Notes: a model not told the origin generated them from the letters alone. DNA of 64,000 nucleotides from Diphasiastrum complanatum (GCA_029204225.1 CM055096.1:71863349-71927348), one strand, 5' to 3'. Shown: positions 1 through 13,148, counted from the first letter of the stretch. Program-made: numbers and translations.

Positions 1-64
1 AACACTGTATGTTCCTGCAACTAAGTATTGCAAGTGCTTGAGTGCATTGTAAACTCATAGAAAT

Positions 65-901
65 TCATTGACGATAATAAGCCGTAATGATAGATAAAGG
101 TGAGGCACCACGTCCTTGGAGTTTCGCTGCAAAACCTGCACAAGATGATAGAAAATCATCGAATTTCTTATGCAAGCACCCATATGTTTCCAAAGCAAAA
201 GAAATAAAGTCTTCTCCAGGAGTGCGATGTGAATAATCTCGCTCTTTATCTAGAGCTGCATGAGAAGCAGCAGCACCTTGAGTAGTAGAAGCACGGCGAA
301 GGAGGTCAGGCCACGAAGGATCAACAACAACAACATCCCCAAACGTGCGAATCCCCTCGCACGAAAGAACAAGATCAACTCGATGCCGAGGCGACTGTGA
401 ATCAGACACAGACAAGACGTGGGTCTGCTCCCGGACAACATGAAAGCCGCACTCATGTGTAATAGATGACAATACGTCACGAATGGAATCATGAGTCGCT
501 ATGCACTCCCCGCCAAAAGGGCAACGCATGAGATGAGTTCCAATAGGATCAACAGGGTGACCACAAGAACATTTTCTCAAACCTGCCAGCACTGGATGAG
601 GGAGACCCAACCTAACCCGAAGAGCAGTGAGAAACAACTCTGAAGAAAGGTGCAAGTGTGGAACAACAAGACGCGCAACAAGCCAAGCACTAGCACCCGG
701 GCCTGCACAAGACAAAAGGCAAGCCCAAGTCTCATCGGAAGGGGAGAATCTGAGTGAAAGCATGTGAGTGGAAGCACTCCAAAAGATACTTCTGAAAATG
801 AGCACACTGATGGCTAGGCAAAGTCTCAAAGGGAAGCTCACACAGGTGGAGGGATGAGATCCTTGGCCGCACGAAGATGTCGTTGGAAAGGAAGAATGCA
901 T
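65..901 (-). pseudogene. C-terminal region of the LINE protein: CCHC knuckle followed by nuclease-like motif
   Basis: This 278-codon open frame contains CSCGHPVDPIGTHLMRC, a CxC...HxxxxC knuckle. It is followed by a CPFGGE / THDSIRDVL block and then by RVDLVLSCEGIRTFGDVVVV, which resembles the spaced acidic residues of a PD-(D/E)XK restriction-like endonuclease. A C-terminal knuckle followed by such a nuclease is the known layout of RLE-type LINEs such as R2 and CRE. The first residues (about 901-840) are probably out of the original frame, because the preceding block ends at 838 in another frame. The stop is at 65-67. The nuclease assignment is inference from pattern and position. Confidence 0.6.
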
Positions 902-1359
902 GTTTCCACAGCTACTGAATCAAGAAGAATGGGCTTGTTGTCCTGCTGAGACCGAGAGATAAGTGCAGAGGCAACAAGGGCCCAACTTCCTATAAAAGCA
1001 GCTGGAGCAATAGAAGCTATGCAAGAAAGACCAATACCTCCGGATGAAGCGAGAAGAGAGACTTGTCGCTTAACGAACTGACCATTGGGAATACGAAAGG
1101 ATTCTGAACCCATCAAGCGACCCAGAATATCTGATAAAGTATTATTGAAATCCTGTAGCAAAGCCAAAACATCAGGAGAGGGAGGAACACACCGTAGAAT
1201 ATAACTTGGCCATTGAGCGAAGCATTGAGTGAGAATCCCTAGAGCAACTTGAGCATTGCCAAGCTTTGGTAGCAAATCAGCGTGACGAAGATGCGCGTCC
1301 AAAGTGTCCCGCAAAGAGGAAGCCACAACATCCAAGAAACCTATAGGAATACCAAGCGC

Positions 1360-2626
1360 TCAAATCCCATCAACCGGAGTATTGAAACCTGTAGGTAAAG
1401 GGAGCTCATGAAGGAAGCCCTCAGGACACCAAGCAACGCACTTAGAGGGATTGACAGTGAGGCCCAAAGCCGAAAGTTGTTGAGAGAAATGTAGGAAAGC
1501 CGGAAAGACGTCATTAGCAGGTCCCACAATATGCGTGTCATCAGCAATAGAGGAAAACAAACAAGAAGGAAAAGGAGCAGAAGAAGAACGCAATGCCCAA
1601 AAGTGCGCCAAAGCAAAAAGAACACCACCCAAGGGATCACCTTGTCTGATACCATCAGTAGACGAGATAACCGGAACATCACCTGAGCTAGAAGCATGAC
1701 TGAAATATAAAGGCGCATCTATGGAATAAAAAGAGCGAACAAACGGGATGAGCTGAGCGAGAGGACCGTGAGCCGCACAAAGTTCTTGGAAAATGGCCCC
1801 TCGGGAAACCTTATTGAAAGCATTTTTAACATCCACTTGAAGGACAACCCAATCTGGATGAAGATCCAAGGTAGCACGCAAAGCATGTATGACTGTCTCA
1901 AACCGCCAAGAGTAGCACAACCAAACTGATGAGAAAATAGGTGGTCATGAAAATTGTCACGAAGCTGAAAACCAAGAGCCGTAGAAACCAATCTGTATAA
2001 AACCTTTCCAATAGCAATGGGACGCACTCCACTGCCAGGCTTATCTAAGGCTATCAAACGAACAGCACCAAGAATACGAACAATAGAAAGAGGAATACGG
2101 CCACATGATACGGAAGAGCAAACTTGAAAGAGCAAACCAAACCCGCTAGTAGAGTCATCATGAGAAAAACAGTCACAAAGATGCTCGAAAACCATACCAG
2201 AAGGACCCCCAATTGACAGATGAGGGCTGCGTAGAAAAGCATTAAGAAAATGAGATTCTGAGAGCTGCAAATCGGAATCAGGTTCAAAGTCCTCAACAAA
2301 AGAGGGAAGGGAGTCATTTGCCGGTGGATGAAGAAGCTCCAAAGCCTGAAGGGTGGCAGCAGAAGGAGTAGCTAGACTTGTAGGAGCTAGAGCACGAGCT
2401 ACACGAGAATACTCACCCACTTGCCCAAGTAAAACACAATGACGCAACCGACGATGAACAGGGGGTATAGAAACACCATCCGAAGCGAATCCCGCTGAGC
2501 AGCAAGCGCATGACAGCGAAGGAAATGCTCTTCCTGCAGATTTTCCCAATCTCCTGACATAAAGCGACGAATCCTGTTGCGAGTTTCCCTATGACCAACA
2601 TCACCACCCTGAGGAGGTAGAGGCAA
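1360..2626 (-). pseudogene. LINE reverse transcriptase, frameshifted
   Basis: Three frames together give a complete RT. 2626-2399 holds the lead-in (RFMSGDWENL and following). 2549-1719 holds the fingers (GEYSRVARAL, ATPSAATLQALELL, IRPIA-like block). 1920-1360 holds the palm (VDVKNAFN, DGIRQGDPLGG, SIADDTHIVG, LTVNPSKC). The frame shifts fall near 2465 and 1920. The catalytic ADD triad and the first palm Asp are preserved, so decay comes from indels and a stop rather than loss of the active site. The enzyme would have primed reverse transcription from nicked target DNA. Confidence 0.8.
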
Positions 2627-2883
2627 ACACTAGAGAGGAAAAAGCAAAAAGACATGCCAAGCTGCAATATCAGAAGGGTTGGAAGCCAGATGAGACAAAG
2701 GTAAGGACAAAGCTCTCTGGACGTCTAAGCGCAAGGCAAAGAGAATGTGTGCATAAAGACGAGGACGAGAAAAATCCAAGTGAAAAGCGGTCAAAATATC
2801 AAGGGAGCGAATCCAGGTCCAAGCCGATCAGGTGGCGAAGTGGGAGCATGATGATATGCAAGGTCGATATTGGTTAATGCGAG

Positions 2884-3281
2884 CTATTGACGAAAAGTAG
2901 AGCAAGCGTTATGATGGTGAGAAAGACCGGCACCTTGCACATAAAGACAACCACAACCTGCACATGGAACACGGGGGCGAGAAGAGGAAGAAGGAGAAAG
3001 CTGAGAAACTGAAAGAGAGGAAGAAAGCTGGTGGCGAAGATGGGGCGGACAGTATGCACCACCTGGCAAGAGGAAACAAGCAAGGAATCCGCAACATCAC
3101 GGTGGGCTTCACGACGTGCGCATGAAGGGGAAGCACTAGAAAGATGCTCTGAAGGGAAAGCAGGTCTCTTTTCTCCACGTCGAACAAGAGGATTGAAATC
3201 CGAGAGTTGCAAAGGATGAGAAGATTCTTGAGGAGCCATATTGACAGGTAAAGATCCAGCCACTGCCTCCGAAGATTCCAA
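2884..3281 (-). pseudogene. N-terminal part of the LINE protein with C2HC-type finger
   Basis: The frame ending at 2884 contains CAGCGCLYVQGAGLSHHHNAC, a Cys2-His-Cys/His arrangement like the N-terminal DNA-binding finger of RLE-type LINEs. A second, overlapping frame from 3281 starts without an ATG and carries Ser/Pro-rich sequence. The two are probably one ancestral N terminus separated by a frameshift near 3060. Confidence 0.45.
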
Positions 3282-3290
3282 AAATTTGTG

Positions 3291-3673
3291 TGAAGCCTCC
3301 TTGTTACAAGACCTTGCTACGAATTCTGCAAGCTTTGCTTTTCAGTAGAATGAGTTTTCAAAAACTAATGCTAGTGACTGGCTGCCCTACTCTCACCCTC
3401 GAGCGGGGGCCCTCCCAGCAAAGAAACCCCTCAGACAGGGAGTCCCCCTCCCCCCTCAGATAAGGGAGGGCCCTCCAAGCAAGGAATTTCCCCCCCCCCC
3501 CCTCCCCAAAAAAAAAAAAAAAATGCGTTCAATGAGAATCTCCAAATCCCATTCTGGGGTGACATTCTCTATCCCGTTCTCGTGTTTTCCTCGTTGCGTG
3601 TACAAGCAGCACCACAGAAAGCATAGGAGAAGATAGAATTATGTAGAGCACGGAAAGCAGAGACCGAGGAGAG
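3291..3673 (+). promoter_or_regulatory. Intergenic/putative promoter of OPR with homopolymer tracts
   Basis: This is the only sequence between the LINE 5' end and the OPR start codon. It holds CT-rich direct repeats (about 3400-3480, repeated GGGCCCTCC-type words), a run of C at about 3487-3501 and a run of A at about 3508-3523. I see no clear TATA box. A promoter role is inferred from position only. Confidence 0.35.
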
Positions 3674-4951
<1,278 letters not shown>

Positions 4952-6100
4952 GTCAGCTTTCTGAAATACGCAGCTGTTTGATGGTGTTTCTGCTGGAATC
5001 GCTGTGTCAGTGTCATGAGAGACTAGATTCTAAATCTGTACCTACTGAATGCTGCCGTGTGAATACTAGTTAGGAAAATGTTTGTGTAGTTATTAGATAA
5101 TAAGGGAAATAGTTGTTATCAGATTTTACATCACATTCATCCCATGTGACATAGAGCCTAGATGCTGAGGGTATGGAACTCTCAGAATTTCATAACCTCG
5201 GAATTGCAGTAACAAGCCTCTCAGTCCTTTTGCAGTAACAAGCCTCTCAGTCCTTTTGTAGGCGTTAGTTTTGTCAGAGCTTGGCAATACAAAGTAGCAC
5301 AACCAGTCCAGTAGATGTCGAGTAGATGAGGGTATGCACAAACCACACCCAAGAGGTCCCATCACCAACGCCTAGCCACCTGCCTTCCCTTTGAATCTAA
5401 AAGGCTGGTACCAAAGGATAAGGGAACTTTGTCTCCTTCGAGCTTGTATTGAGGCTGTCATGCATCTGAACTTTTATTAGGAGACAATTCTTACACGTTC
5501 TATGGGTGCCACAAGTGTTACAACTCCCTAGATCGTCCGATTGCTATAAGGTTCTCGCACATCCAACATCCGTGACCAACGCACGGTTACCACCCATCCA
5601 TGGAGTCATTACCGGCTCACCCCCATGCACGGAAATTAATCGACACTTTCATACCTGGTTGAGCCTCCAATGATGACCAATGTCCCATACCTCTGGCAAT
5701 TGCTCTCAGCTCTTCCTAGCACTCCGTGGAAATACGTCTTGGCTCGCATGTGCTTTCCATCCACCTCTTCCCAAGTAGACTGAAGAATGGCAAAGGGAGA
5801 CTCCCACATCTATATAACATAGTGCAAGTGGGCCCTTCATCAAGCACGGTCCAAACAGTGACACATGTCATTCTAGGATGCTGACACGTGGCATCCAAAT
5901 ACCTTGTGCTCCTTGTGAGGCAGTCACAATTGGGCATAGCGTTATGATACTGTTGGCAAATTCCAAGGAATCCCCAAGATGCCGAGCTGAGCTGTATGAA
6001 GAGCACCTCTCACCCTAGACCGAGGAGGTCTCAGAAGGAGGAGAAGAGGTAGAAGATGAGAGCCGAGCATGAGAGCCGAGACATACTAGCTAGGTGTACA
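4952..6100. other. Intron sequence, unassigned
   Basis: No coding homology seen on either strand. The only local structure is a 26-bp unit at 5206-5231 repeated perfectly in tandem at 5232-5257. The short open frames here have no recognisable domain. Confidence 0.5.
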
Positions 6101-6119
6101 GTTCTACATTATGTGAGCC

Positions 6120-7111
6120 TCATGGTGAATCCCAAAGAAGGAATGACCATGTAGGAGCTAGTATCATTTCTAGGCATTGTAATAAATGTAGACCTCTCTT
6201 TAATAAATTAGAGTGAGCCACCTTTTGATGGTGACCTCTAGTGGAAGGGTTAATTCCACTTGGAATTTGTAGATTAGTGGAATTGCCACTTAGGCTCCAC
6301 ATGGGCAGCCTCTTGGTCTATTTAAGAGACCCCCTCTCTTGTGAGGGAGCTTTAGTTGTATTGTCATTTACTCTCGTTGAATAAAGAAGATCCTCCACGA
6401 GTTCTTGGCAATCTTGGAGCTCCTTGTTCATGACAACTTTCTTGAGTGAATCTCTTATGAACATGCATTTCTTTCTCTTGTTTGTGGTTGTGGAATAGAT
6501 TAAATTTCCTGCTTTCTTTCATTCTTGCAATGTGGATTAGAGTGGAATAGATTTCTTGTTTTTGTTTAAAGTAGTTTCTGCATTCAAGTAAACTAAACAG
6601 ACTGAGATTGTGGTGTAGATCTTGCCTATTCTTAACATCTCAGTTCTTGATGTTCTTGGGCTATCCAAGAATCAAGAGATGGGTGTTTCTTGATCTTTGG
6701 ATTGCTAGCATGCTTATAGATAATTAGTTTCTTGTTTCAGATTAGTAGGTTAATCTAAGTGCATTGTTGTTTCCTGAATTTTTAGAGTTAAATAGAAGCA
6801 AGAATCGTTTGGTTATTCACTTGTTTTGAAAGCCTTTTGGTGAATGGTTTTTAGTTGCATGTGAATCCATGTGCATGTATCTGGAGTGAACGAATCCTAA
6901 TCATCCCACTGACAGGCTGGGGAAAGTGTCTAAATGATGAGAAACCCTTTTGCCTGAACCGGCTTAATCCAAGAATATATCACCAAACGAGCCAATTACT
7001 TGGAACGGGCAGAAATACCCGATTTCCAGAGACAAGGAAATCAAGTAAGACCAAGAAGAATCGTGTTCACAGATTTTTGGTAGGAATCTGTGAACATTTG
7101 GCGCCATTTCC
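6120..7111 (+). mobile_element. LTR relic ending in a primer-binding-site-like sequence
   Basis: TATTTAAG at 6319-6326, about 55 bp before AATAAAG at 6380-6386, looks like the promoter and poly(A) signal of an LTR. TTTGGCGCCATTTCC at 7097-7111 resembles the TGGCGCC primer site of plant Ty3/gypsy elements and directly follows a perfect hairpin. No second LTR and no gag-pol frame follow, so only a 5' LTR plus primer site would remain. The start of the LTR is not defined. Confidence 0.4.
7064..7096. repeat. Perfect 12-bp inverted repeat, 9-nt loop
   Basis: TGTTCACAGATT at 7064-7075 is followed after nine bases by its exact reverse complement at 7085-7096. The hairpin ends just before the primer-site-like TTTGGCGCC and may be part of the LTR edge. 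Confidence 0.75.
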
Positions 7112-7479
7112 AACAATACACAAACACACACTATCACAAGCCAGTCTCTCCAAGCTCGTGAATCCTAGAAGCCGGTGTGTAGAATGAACCTCCCAACCAT
7201 AGGCACCCCCTCCTTGAGTCCTTCTACCTGCTATTCCCGTCAACTGGCACATGGCATCCACCTGTGGATGATCAGTCCACTTAGCATGCCTGGCCCCTAT
7301 GACCTGTGAATACTGAGTGACTCATAGGGTACCACCCCCGTGCCCCGTCGAAGACTTGTGACCCTCTTGGTCACCCCGACTACTTGCCGGCTAGCATCTC
7401 GTCACTGACGGCTAGGGTCCCGACGGTCAAGACACACCGCGTCTCGTGCATGCATGTGTGTGCGTGCCCTAATGGCTTT

Positions 7480-7905
<426 letters not shown>

Positions 7906-7920
7906 TGTGTTCCAAATCAA

Positions 7921-8640
7921 GGAGGAGGCGAAGATCTACATAGCCCTCGCTTTCATTTCACCTTTCTCACCTCGTGTTTTCTTTTGAAACATATGCTAAG
8001 ACAGGCAGGCAGTAGCAGCATCCTCTTGTTATTCATACTTTTGTTTGATGAGATAGAAGGCAGAGCTATTTAGAATTGAGATAATTTCTATCTTACACCT
8101 ATTGGATGGAGGTCTGGTATTAGAGAGCATGGAAAGGATCTAATTATTGCAGATTTACAGATCATTGAAATTTTCACGTGCTCGCATTCTGACTGGTAAA
8201 ACTTGATAATACAGTCAAGAGGCATCTTCTATCTATCTATCTTCTTTCTTTGTTGCTGCATATTGCAGAATTGCAAACCATATATCTTGTGTAAAAGTTA
8301 TCAAATCACCTATAGCACTCCTACTTAGGAGCCTCTCTTTAGAAATCCATCTTGCGGCAGGCGGCATCAATGTCGGCTTATTTACATGAGATCAGGCGGA
8401 TGTACCTTCCAAGGAGTGAGCACTGGTGTCTTTTGGATGGAGATTTGATGTTATAAGAGCGTGGAAAAGAACATTTCTAGTGAATCTTTAGGCGTTGAGA
8501 TATGCGGGTGCTCGTATTTTGACCTGCATAGCTTGACAGCCAAACGTCTCTGAATAGAAATCAATCCAACATTCTTTCTTAATGGCTGCATAGTACAAAT
8601 CATACGCTTCCTATAATATTTGTCAAACACTTAAAACCGC
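7921..8640. other. Intron sequence with a diverged duplication
   Basis: No gene recognised. About 8100-8320 and 8433-8640 share a scattered set of words in the same order (TTGGATGGAG, GTGCTCG...TTTTGAC, TTCTTTCTT...GCTGCATA), consistent with an old tandem duplication of roughly 330 bp spacing. Confidence 0.4.
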
Positions 8641-8641
8641 A

Positions 8642-9055
8642 TCAGTGCCATGCAGCTTTATTTCACTGTCAAAATATTGATACTTCTTCGAGAAAAAGTG
8701 CATTGCCCTAGCTGTCTATTTCGTCATAAATATTACCAAAGTTTGAAATGATTTTTCAGCTAGACAATTAGTATCATTTCCAACTGCTCTTATCTAGAAA
8801 ACATCTTCTATTATTGAGTCATAATATTTCGTTTTGTCCAGGATTTTGTCAGTGCCATGCAGCTTTATTTCACTGTCAAAATATCGATACTTCTTCGAGA
8901 AAAAGTGCATTGCCCTAGCTGTCTATTTCGTCATAAATATTACTAAAGTTTGAAATGATTTTTCAGCTAGACAATTAGTATCATTTCCAACTGCTCTTAT
9001 CTAGAAAAGATCTTCTATTATTGAGTCATAATATTTCGTTTTGTCCAGGATTTTG
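8642..9055. repeat. 207-bp tandem duplication, two nearly identical copies
   Basis: The unit beginning TCAGTGCCATGCAGC at 8642 recurs at 8849. It reads almost unchanged through to GGATTTTGT before the second copy ends next to a GA array. Only a few substitutions are visible (for example ATATTGATAC versus ATATCGATAC), so the duplication is recent. Confidence 0.9.
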
Positions 9056-9067
9056 TCACACAAATTC

Positions 9068-9070
<3 letters not shown>

Positions 9071-9129
<59 letters not shown>
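9071..9129. repeat. GA microsatellite
   Basis: Uninterrupted (GA)n of about 59 bp, immediately downstream of the 207-bp duplication and next to the transporter pseudogene. Confidence 0.95.
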
Positions 9130-9130
<1 letters not shown>

Positions 9131-9144
9131 TGATTGATTCGTAC

Positions 9145-9555
9145 GTGTAAGGGGTTGATTGTTTGCAAGAAGACGACTATATTTGCGATAGTCATTACTA
9201 TCTTGGAGCCACACGCATCATTCAGCAGATATACGGACACACCTTCTCCATATGCCCAGTATCCCATGAACATGACCAGATAGATAAGCAATTTCCTGCT
9301 GTAAACTGCATGTAGAGCGCCTTATGCATGTTTCTTATTGTGGGTTCTCTCAATGTCGCCTAAAAGTGAATGTCTGGGTTAGTTCTATGATCATTAATCA
9401 TTTTCGTAAATAAGTGTTACCGTAGCAGGTTATGAGGAGAATATTGTAGCTGAACTATTTATTTGTCACAATAAATAATCATAGCACATAAGCTCCTTTC
9501 ATCTGTTCGTACTTCTAATAAAAGAAGAGATTGACCTGTAGCTCAGGAAGCATAA
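9145..9555 (-). pseudogene. Proline-transporter-like (AAAP family) pseudogene fragment
   Basis: Minus-strand pieces match the order of a plant ProT-type amino acid permease. About 9555-9538 reads MLPELQ before a GT. After TTTTAG, 9360-9296 reads ATLREPTIRNMHKALYMQF, and 9295-9145 reads MGYWAYGEGVSVYLLN and then ANIVVFLQT before CAC|GTACGA. These correspond to the family's conserved segment around the GYWAYG motif. One base is missing at the AGCAGG/AAATTG boundary, so the frame breaks. The rest of the transporter is not visible, and the exon after LHV appears replaced by a GA array. It lies antisense within OPR intron 4. Family assignment is from recognised motifs only. Confidence 0.6.
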
Positions 9556-9656
9556 TATCTGAATGCTTTCTTTTTTAAATTTGCAGAATACTTTCTCTTG
9601 CAAACAATCTCTACATGCCTTTGATTGATCTTCTCCGAGAAACTGCAAAAAATGTG

Positions 9657-9658
<2 letters not shown>

Positions 9659-9697
<39 letters not shown>
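9659..9697. repeat. GA microsatellite
   Basis: Uninterrupted (GA)n of about 39 bp, a second array within 600 bp of the first. Confidence 0.95.
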
Positions 9698-9699
<2 letters not shown>

Positions 9700-10185
9700 C
9701 ACAGGTTCATGACAGGCATCAGAAGATTATATAGTAAGCACTTTCTCTCCAATTCCTTGGCTATTGTGGCCAGCTGATGTGCCAGAGCTGCATGGGCAGA
9801 TATTCAATGCAACTATTATGCACTACATGAAAATTAAGATCATACATGCCCTAAAATTAAGATCATACATGCTTCTTGTGACGATCACATCGATGTACTT
9901 AGTGTTTGGCTAGAGGCGAGGAATTATGCCTTGCCAGGAAGCTTTGAAGCGGGTGTGTGTGTGTTGTGTGTATGTGTGTGTCAATGACGGACGGTTGGAG
10001 GTCAAAGGCGGCGAAGAATGTGTTAGTACGAAATGTGTGTTTGTATGCGATGTATGCATGTTTAGGGTTTTGAGAACCCAGCAAAGGTTTGTGTGTGTGC
10101 GTGTATGCGTATGTGTATGTGTGTTTGCACATTGTGTGTGGTGTGTACATATATGAGTGTGTATGTGTGTGTTGTGTGTCCATGT
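9698..10185. other. Intron sequence, TG-rich in its right half
   Basis: No gene seen. 9785-9880 contains a short near-duplication (AAAATTAAGATCATACATGC twice). 9950-10185 is dominated by TGTGTG words, and the open frames there are artefacts of that composition. Confidence 0.5.
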
Positions 10186-10426
10186 GCCCTCCCTACACCC
10201 TCCCGACACACCCTCCCCGAGTGCCCTCCCTGCACACTCTTCCCGCACACTCTCCCTATGCCCTCCCTGCGCACCCTCCCTGCACCCCCTCCCTTGCGCA
10301 CCTCCCTCCGCCCTCCCCGCGCGCCCGCCATGTGCGCCCTCCCTGCGCCCCCTCCATGTGCCCTCCCTACACCCTCCCGGCGCGCCTCCCTGAGCCCTCC
10401 CGACGCGGACTCCCCGAGTGCCCTCC

Positions 10427-10484
<58 letters not shown>
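10186..10484. repeat. C-rich minisatellite joined to a GA array
   Basis: Imperfect units of about 12-14 bp built on CCCTCCCTGCGCA/CCCTCCC run from 10186 to 10430, followed directly by (GA)n to 10484. Several overlapping Pro/Cys-rich frames arise from this and are not supported as genes. Confidence 0.85.
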
Positions 10485-10487
<3 letters not shown>

Positions 10488-11201
10488 GAAAAAACTTTTT
10501 TGAACGTTGGTAGGTAGGTAGTGTGACACATATATGGGGACCTTCTCTCTCTAAAATAGTGGATTGTAGATGGTTTGCGTTTTGGTCGGACGTCGATTGC
10601 GGATGGTTTGTGTTTTGGATAGGAGGGCATTTTGGGTGGCGGCCGATGCTTTTGACGATTGCAAGAGGCTGATTGTGGATTGTTTTCTAATGCGGTTGAA
10701 TATCTATGTTGAATGTATGTATGTGTAGGGTGTGTGTATATGTGTGTGTATGGCTATGCATAGTTGTGTATGTAGTGTGTGTAATCAACATTGATTGAAT
10801 GTGTGTGTGACATGTGTATGTGAATACTTATCACTTATCATCAATTATCTCATATTTTAAAATCACTCTCAAAGCCCTAAACCCTTAACCCTAACACCAT
10901 GGAAAATGAGTTGCACACCCTCAAATTGTTAATCACAATTCCAAATTGTCTACCATTTGAATTCAAAAACTTCATCCATGAATGCCTGAGTGTACACCAA
11001 GGTATTTAAAAACTGCTGAAAGGAACCAAGTATCACAATAGAATCGTTTTTATAAAATAACCTAATATTACAAATTAACTCCTCTACATTTATAACCAAC
11101 TTCGCTCTTCTCCTTCTCTCTAATCTACTCTTCCTCTCCGACCTGGACTCCAACTCTGGCATTCTATACATGGCATTGCCATGCACATGCTCTGGTGTGA
11201 C

Positions 11202-11203
<2 letters not shown>

Positions 11204-11234
<31 letters not shown>
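11204..11234. repeat. Poly-C run of about 31 bases
   Basis: A pure cytosine tract, exceptionally long for a nuclear sequence. Its exact length may be affected by sequencing error. Confidence 0.85.
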
Positions 11235-11236
<2 letters not shown>

Positions 11237-12234
11237 ACTCCCGAACTACCCACACCACCAACACTAACAATCAATATGTGCTCGACACTTTGCAAGTTTG
11301 AAACCAAACTTGTGGTCGAACATGTCGCCTCCTCAACGACACGACCTACAAGTGCAAGTGACAACTCCCTACGCACTGCTTGTCGCTTCCTATTCAACAG
11401 GCTCCTCCTTCTTGCAGACTGGCTCTCACCCTCCGGAGTGATGACATTGTATGAAGGGTTTCTTCGCACACACGCGGGAGTGTCCATGTCATGGAATTAC
11501 TCCCTCAAATGCAAAACACCTACAAAATTTGGAACATCAAACATTGGGAAACAATCAAATACATGAAAACTAACTTAAGTAGACTATAAACTTGTATTAA
11601 GAGGGTGAGAGACAGATTAATGGTTCGGGGGTGAAGATTACGTATAAGCAGATTAGGGTTTAAAAATTATGGGGTACGATTTTAGGCCCTTTCATACACA
11701 TAGTCTTTAGGCATTCGCCATTCCCATTACAAAAATAGAATACTTCCACTATTGTTTATAGCATCAAAATCAAAATTCATATAAAGAAGATATTCAAGTC
11801 GGAAGAAAATATAATAACATAGTGACAGGCCTAACTCACCTATTTTGGGTCCAGAATCAATGTGTCAGAATACGTACAACCATATAAATTCTAGTTAGCT
11901 CGCATAGAATTGAGTAATTAGGCTTTTTGTATCAATTCAATCTGAGAAAAGATAACATGCCTATATACCTGATTATGGGTCACATTATAAAAATAATATA
12001 AACTAATCATGCATATAGTCAATGCAAAAAACTCAAAAAATAGAACAATATTGCTTTCTACATCACTTGAATCAGAGCTCATACTTGGAAGATATTTAAC
12101 TTGAAAGAAAGTTAAGAAAAGCTGTAAAAATTCATAAAAGGATCTTTAAAAATCTAAGTCGAATTGAAATCAGATATTGTCATGCATATACTTGCTGGAA
12201 TGAGCTCGAAGAGTAAAAAATTATTGCACTTATG

Positions 12235-12350
12235 ACTTTTTGAATTGAGGTCATTATTTCAATACTTTTATTGATAAAGCATTTTTAACACAACTTTTTG
12301 AATTGAGGTAATTATTTTAATACTTTATTAATAAAAGCATTTTTCACACT
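12235..12350. repeat. 58-bp imperfect tandem duplication
   Basis: ACTTTTTGAATTGAGGT at 12235 recurs at 12293. The units then share ATTATTT.AATACTTT and AAAGCATTTTT with small differences. Confidence 0.8.
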
Positions 12351-12386
12351 TAGTTACAAAAAATTTAAATCCAAACAAATTTAAAG

Positions 12387-12390
<4 letters not shown>

Positions 12391-12440
<50 letters not shown>
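12391..12440. repeat. GA microsatellite followed by a G-rich tract
   Basis: (GA)n of about 49 bp followed by CCCGGGGGCGGGGGGG. The next 330 bp up to the hAT element hold no recognised gene. Confidence 0.9.
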
Positions 12441-12441
<1 letters not shown>

Positions 12442-13148
12442 CGGGGGCGGGGGGGATTCTACAAAGATCAAAGCCAATTGAGCTTTAGATCCAGTCCTAT
12501 GCAGATGAGAGCAGATTAGAAAGTGTAGGAGTCTCTGCAGGCATGTATAAATGCAATCTAGGCTCAGACATCACCTCAATCGGATGCCTACGAGTCATTT
12601 TGTGAAAATGGCAAAAATACACTGCATTTGGAGTGTGGCATTCATATCTATCCAGGCTTGTCGTAACGGCTGACGCTGTAGGAATTATCGTGGGCATGAA
12701 GAAGAGTGGTCTAGAGCCAAACTTCGCCCAAAAACGTGTTTCTAAGCAACTATGATATGTATATGTATCTATATATCATAGGTCCCGCGGTACTGGGTAC
12801 CGCGGATCCCGGCATTGCGGATCCTGGTACCGCGGGACCGTACTAGTACCGCGGTACCATGATGGTACCGCGGTACCATAATATATTAATATAATTAATA
12901 TTTAATATTTTTTCAAATTTTTTTAAACCTAATCTACCCGCCCCCCTCGCTTCTTCTCTCCCAATTCCTGCCTTCGCTACTGGTTTTGCTGCTCTGCCTT
13001 CCCTGCCTTGCGTCTGATTTGCGTCGCCCTTCGCCCACAGACCGCCCTGCCTTGCATCTGATTTGCAAGAACCTGCCTTCGCCCATTTTCAGCGTCTCTC
13101 ACACAGTGTACCCTGCCGTTTTTTTTGTCCCTAGTTTTCTCCATCGCA

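Larger units (their letters stand above)
65..3290 (-). mobile_element. Degenerate LINE (non-LTR retrotransposon) with possible restriction-like endonuclease
   Basis: Read on the minus strand, the pieces follow the order N-terminal zinc finger (about 3281-2884), reverse transcriptase (2626-1360), thumb/linker (1335-838) and C-terminal zinc knuckle plus nuclease-like region (901-65). The frame changes near 2465, 1920 and 840, and a single in-frame TGA at 1360-1362 separates two blocks that otherwise read through, so the copy is dead. The RT core has an Asp-containing VDVKNAFN block, an RQGDPLGG block and an ADD catalytic block. No N-terminal apurinic endonuclease is visible. Its 5' end lies about 380 bp from the OPR start, facing away from it. 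The 3' tail is cut by or near the window edge. That this is a LINE is secure; its clade is inferred. Confidence 0.8.
10485..12390. other. AT-rich intron sequence without recognised gene
   Basis: Holds TGTGTATG-rich DNA (10700-10830), a telomere-like CCCTAAACCCTTAACCCTAA at 10876-10895, a poly-C run (11204-11234) and long AT-rich stretches. Open frames at 10950-11566 have no recognisable domain. Confidence 0.5.

Noticed and set aside
10062-10630. Several overlapping Pro/Cys-rich frames on both strands
   Set aside because: They come from a C-rich minisatellite plus a GA array; codon pattern follows the repeat, not a protein.
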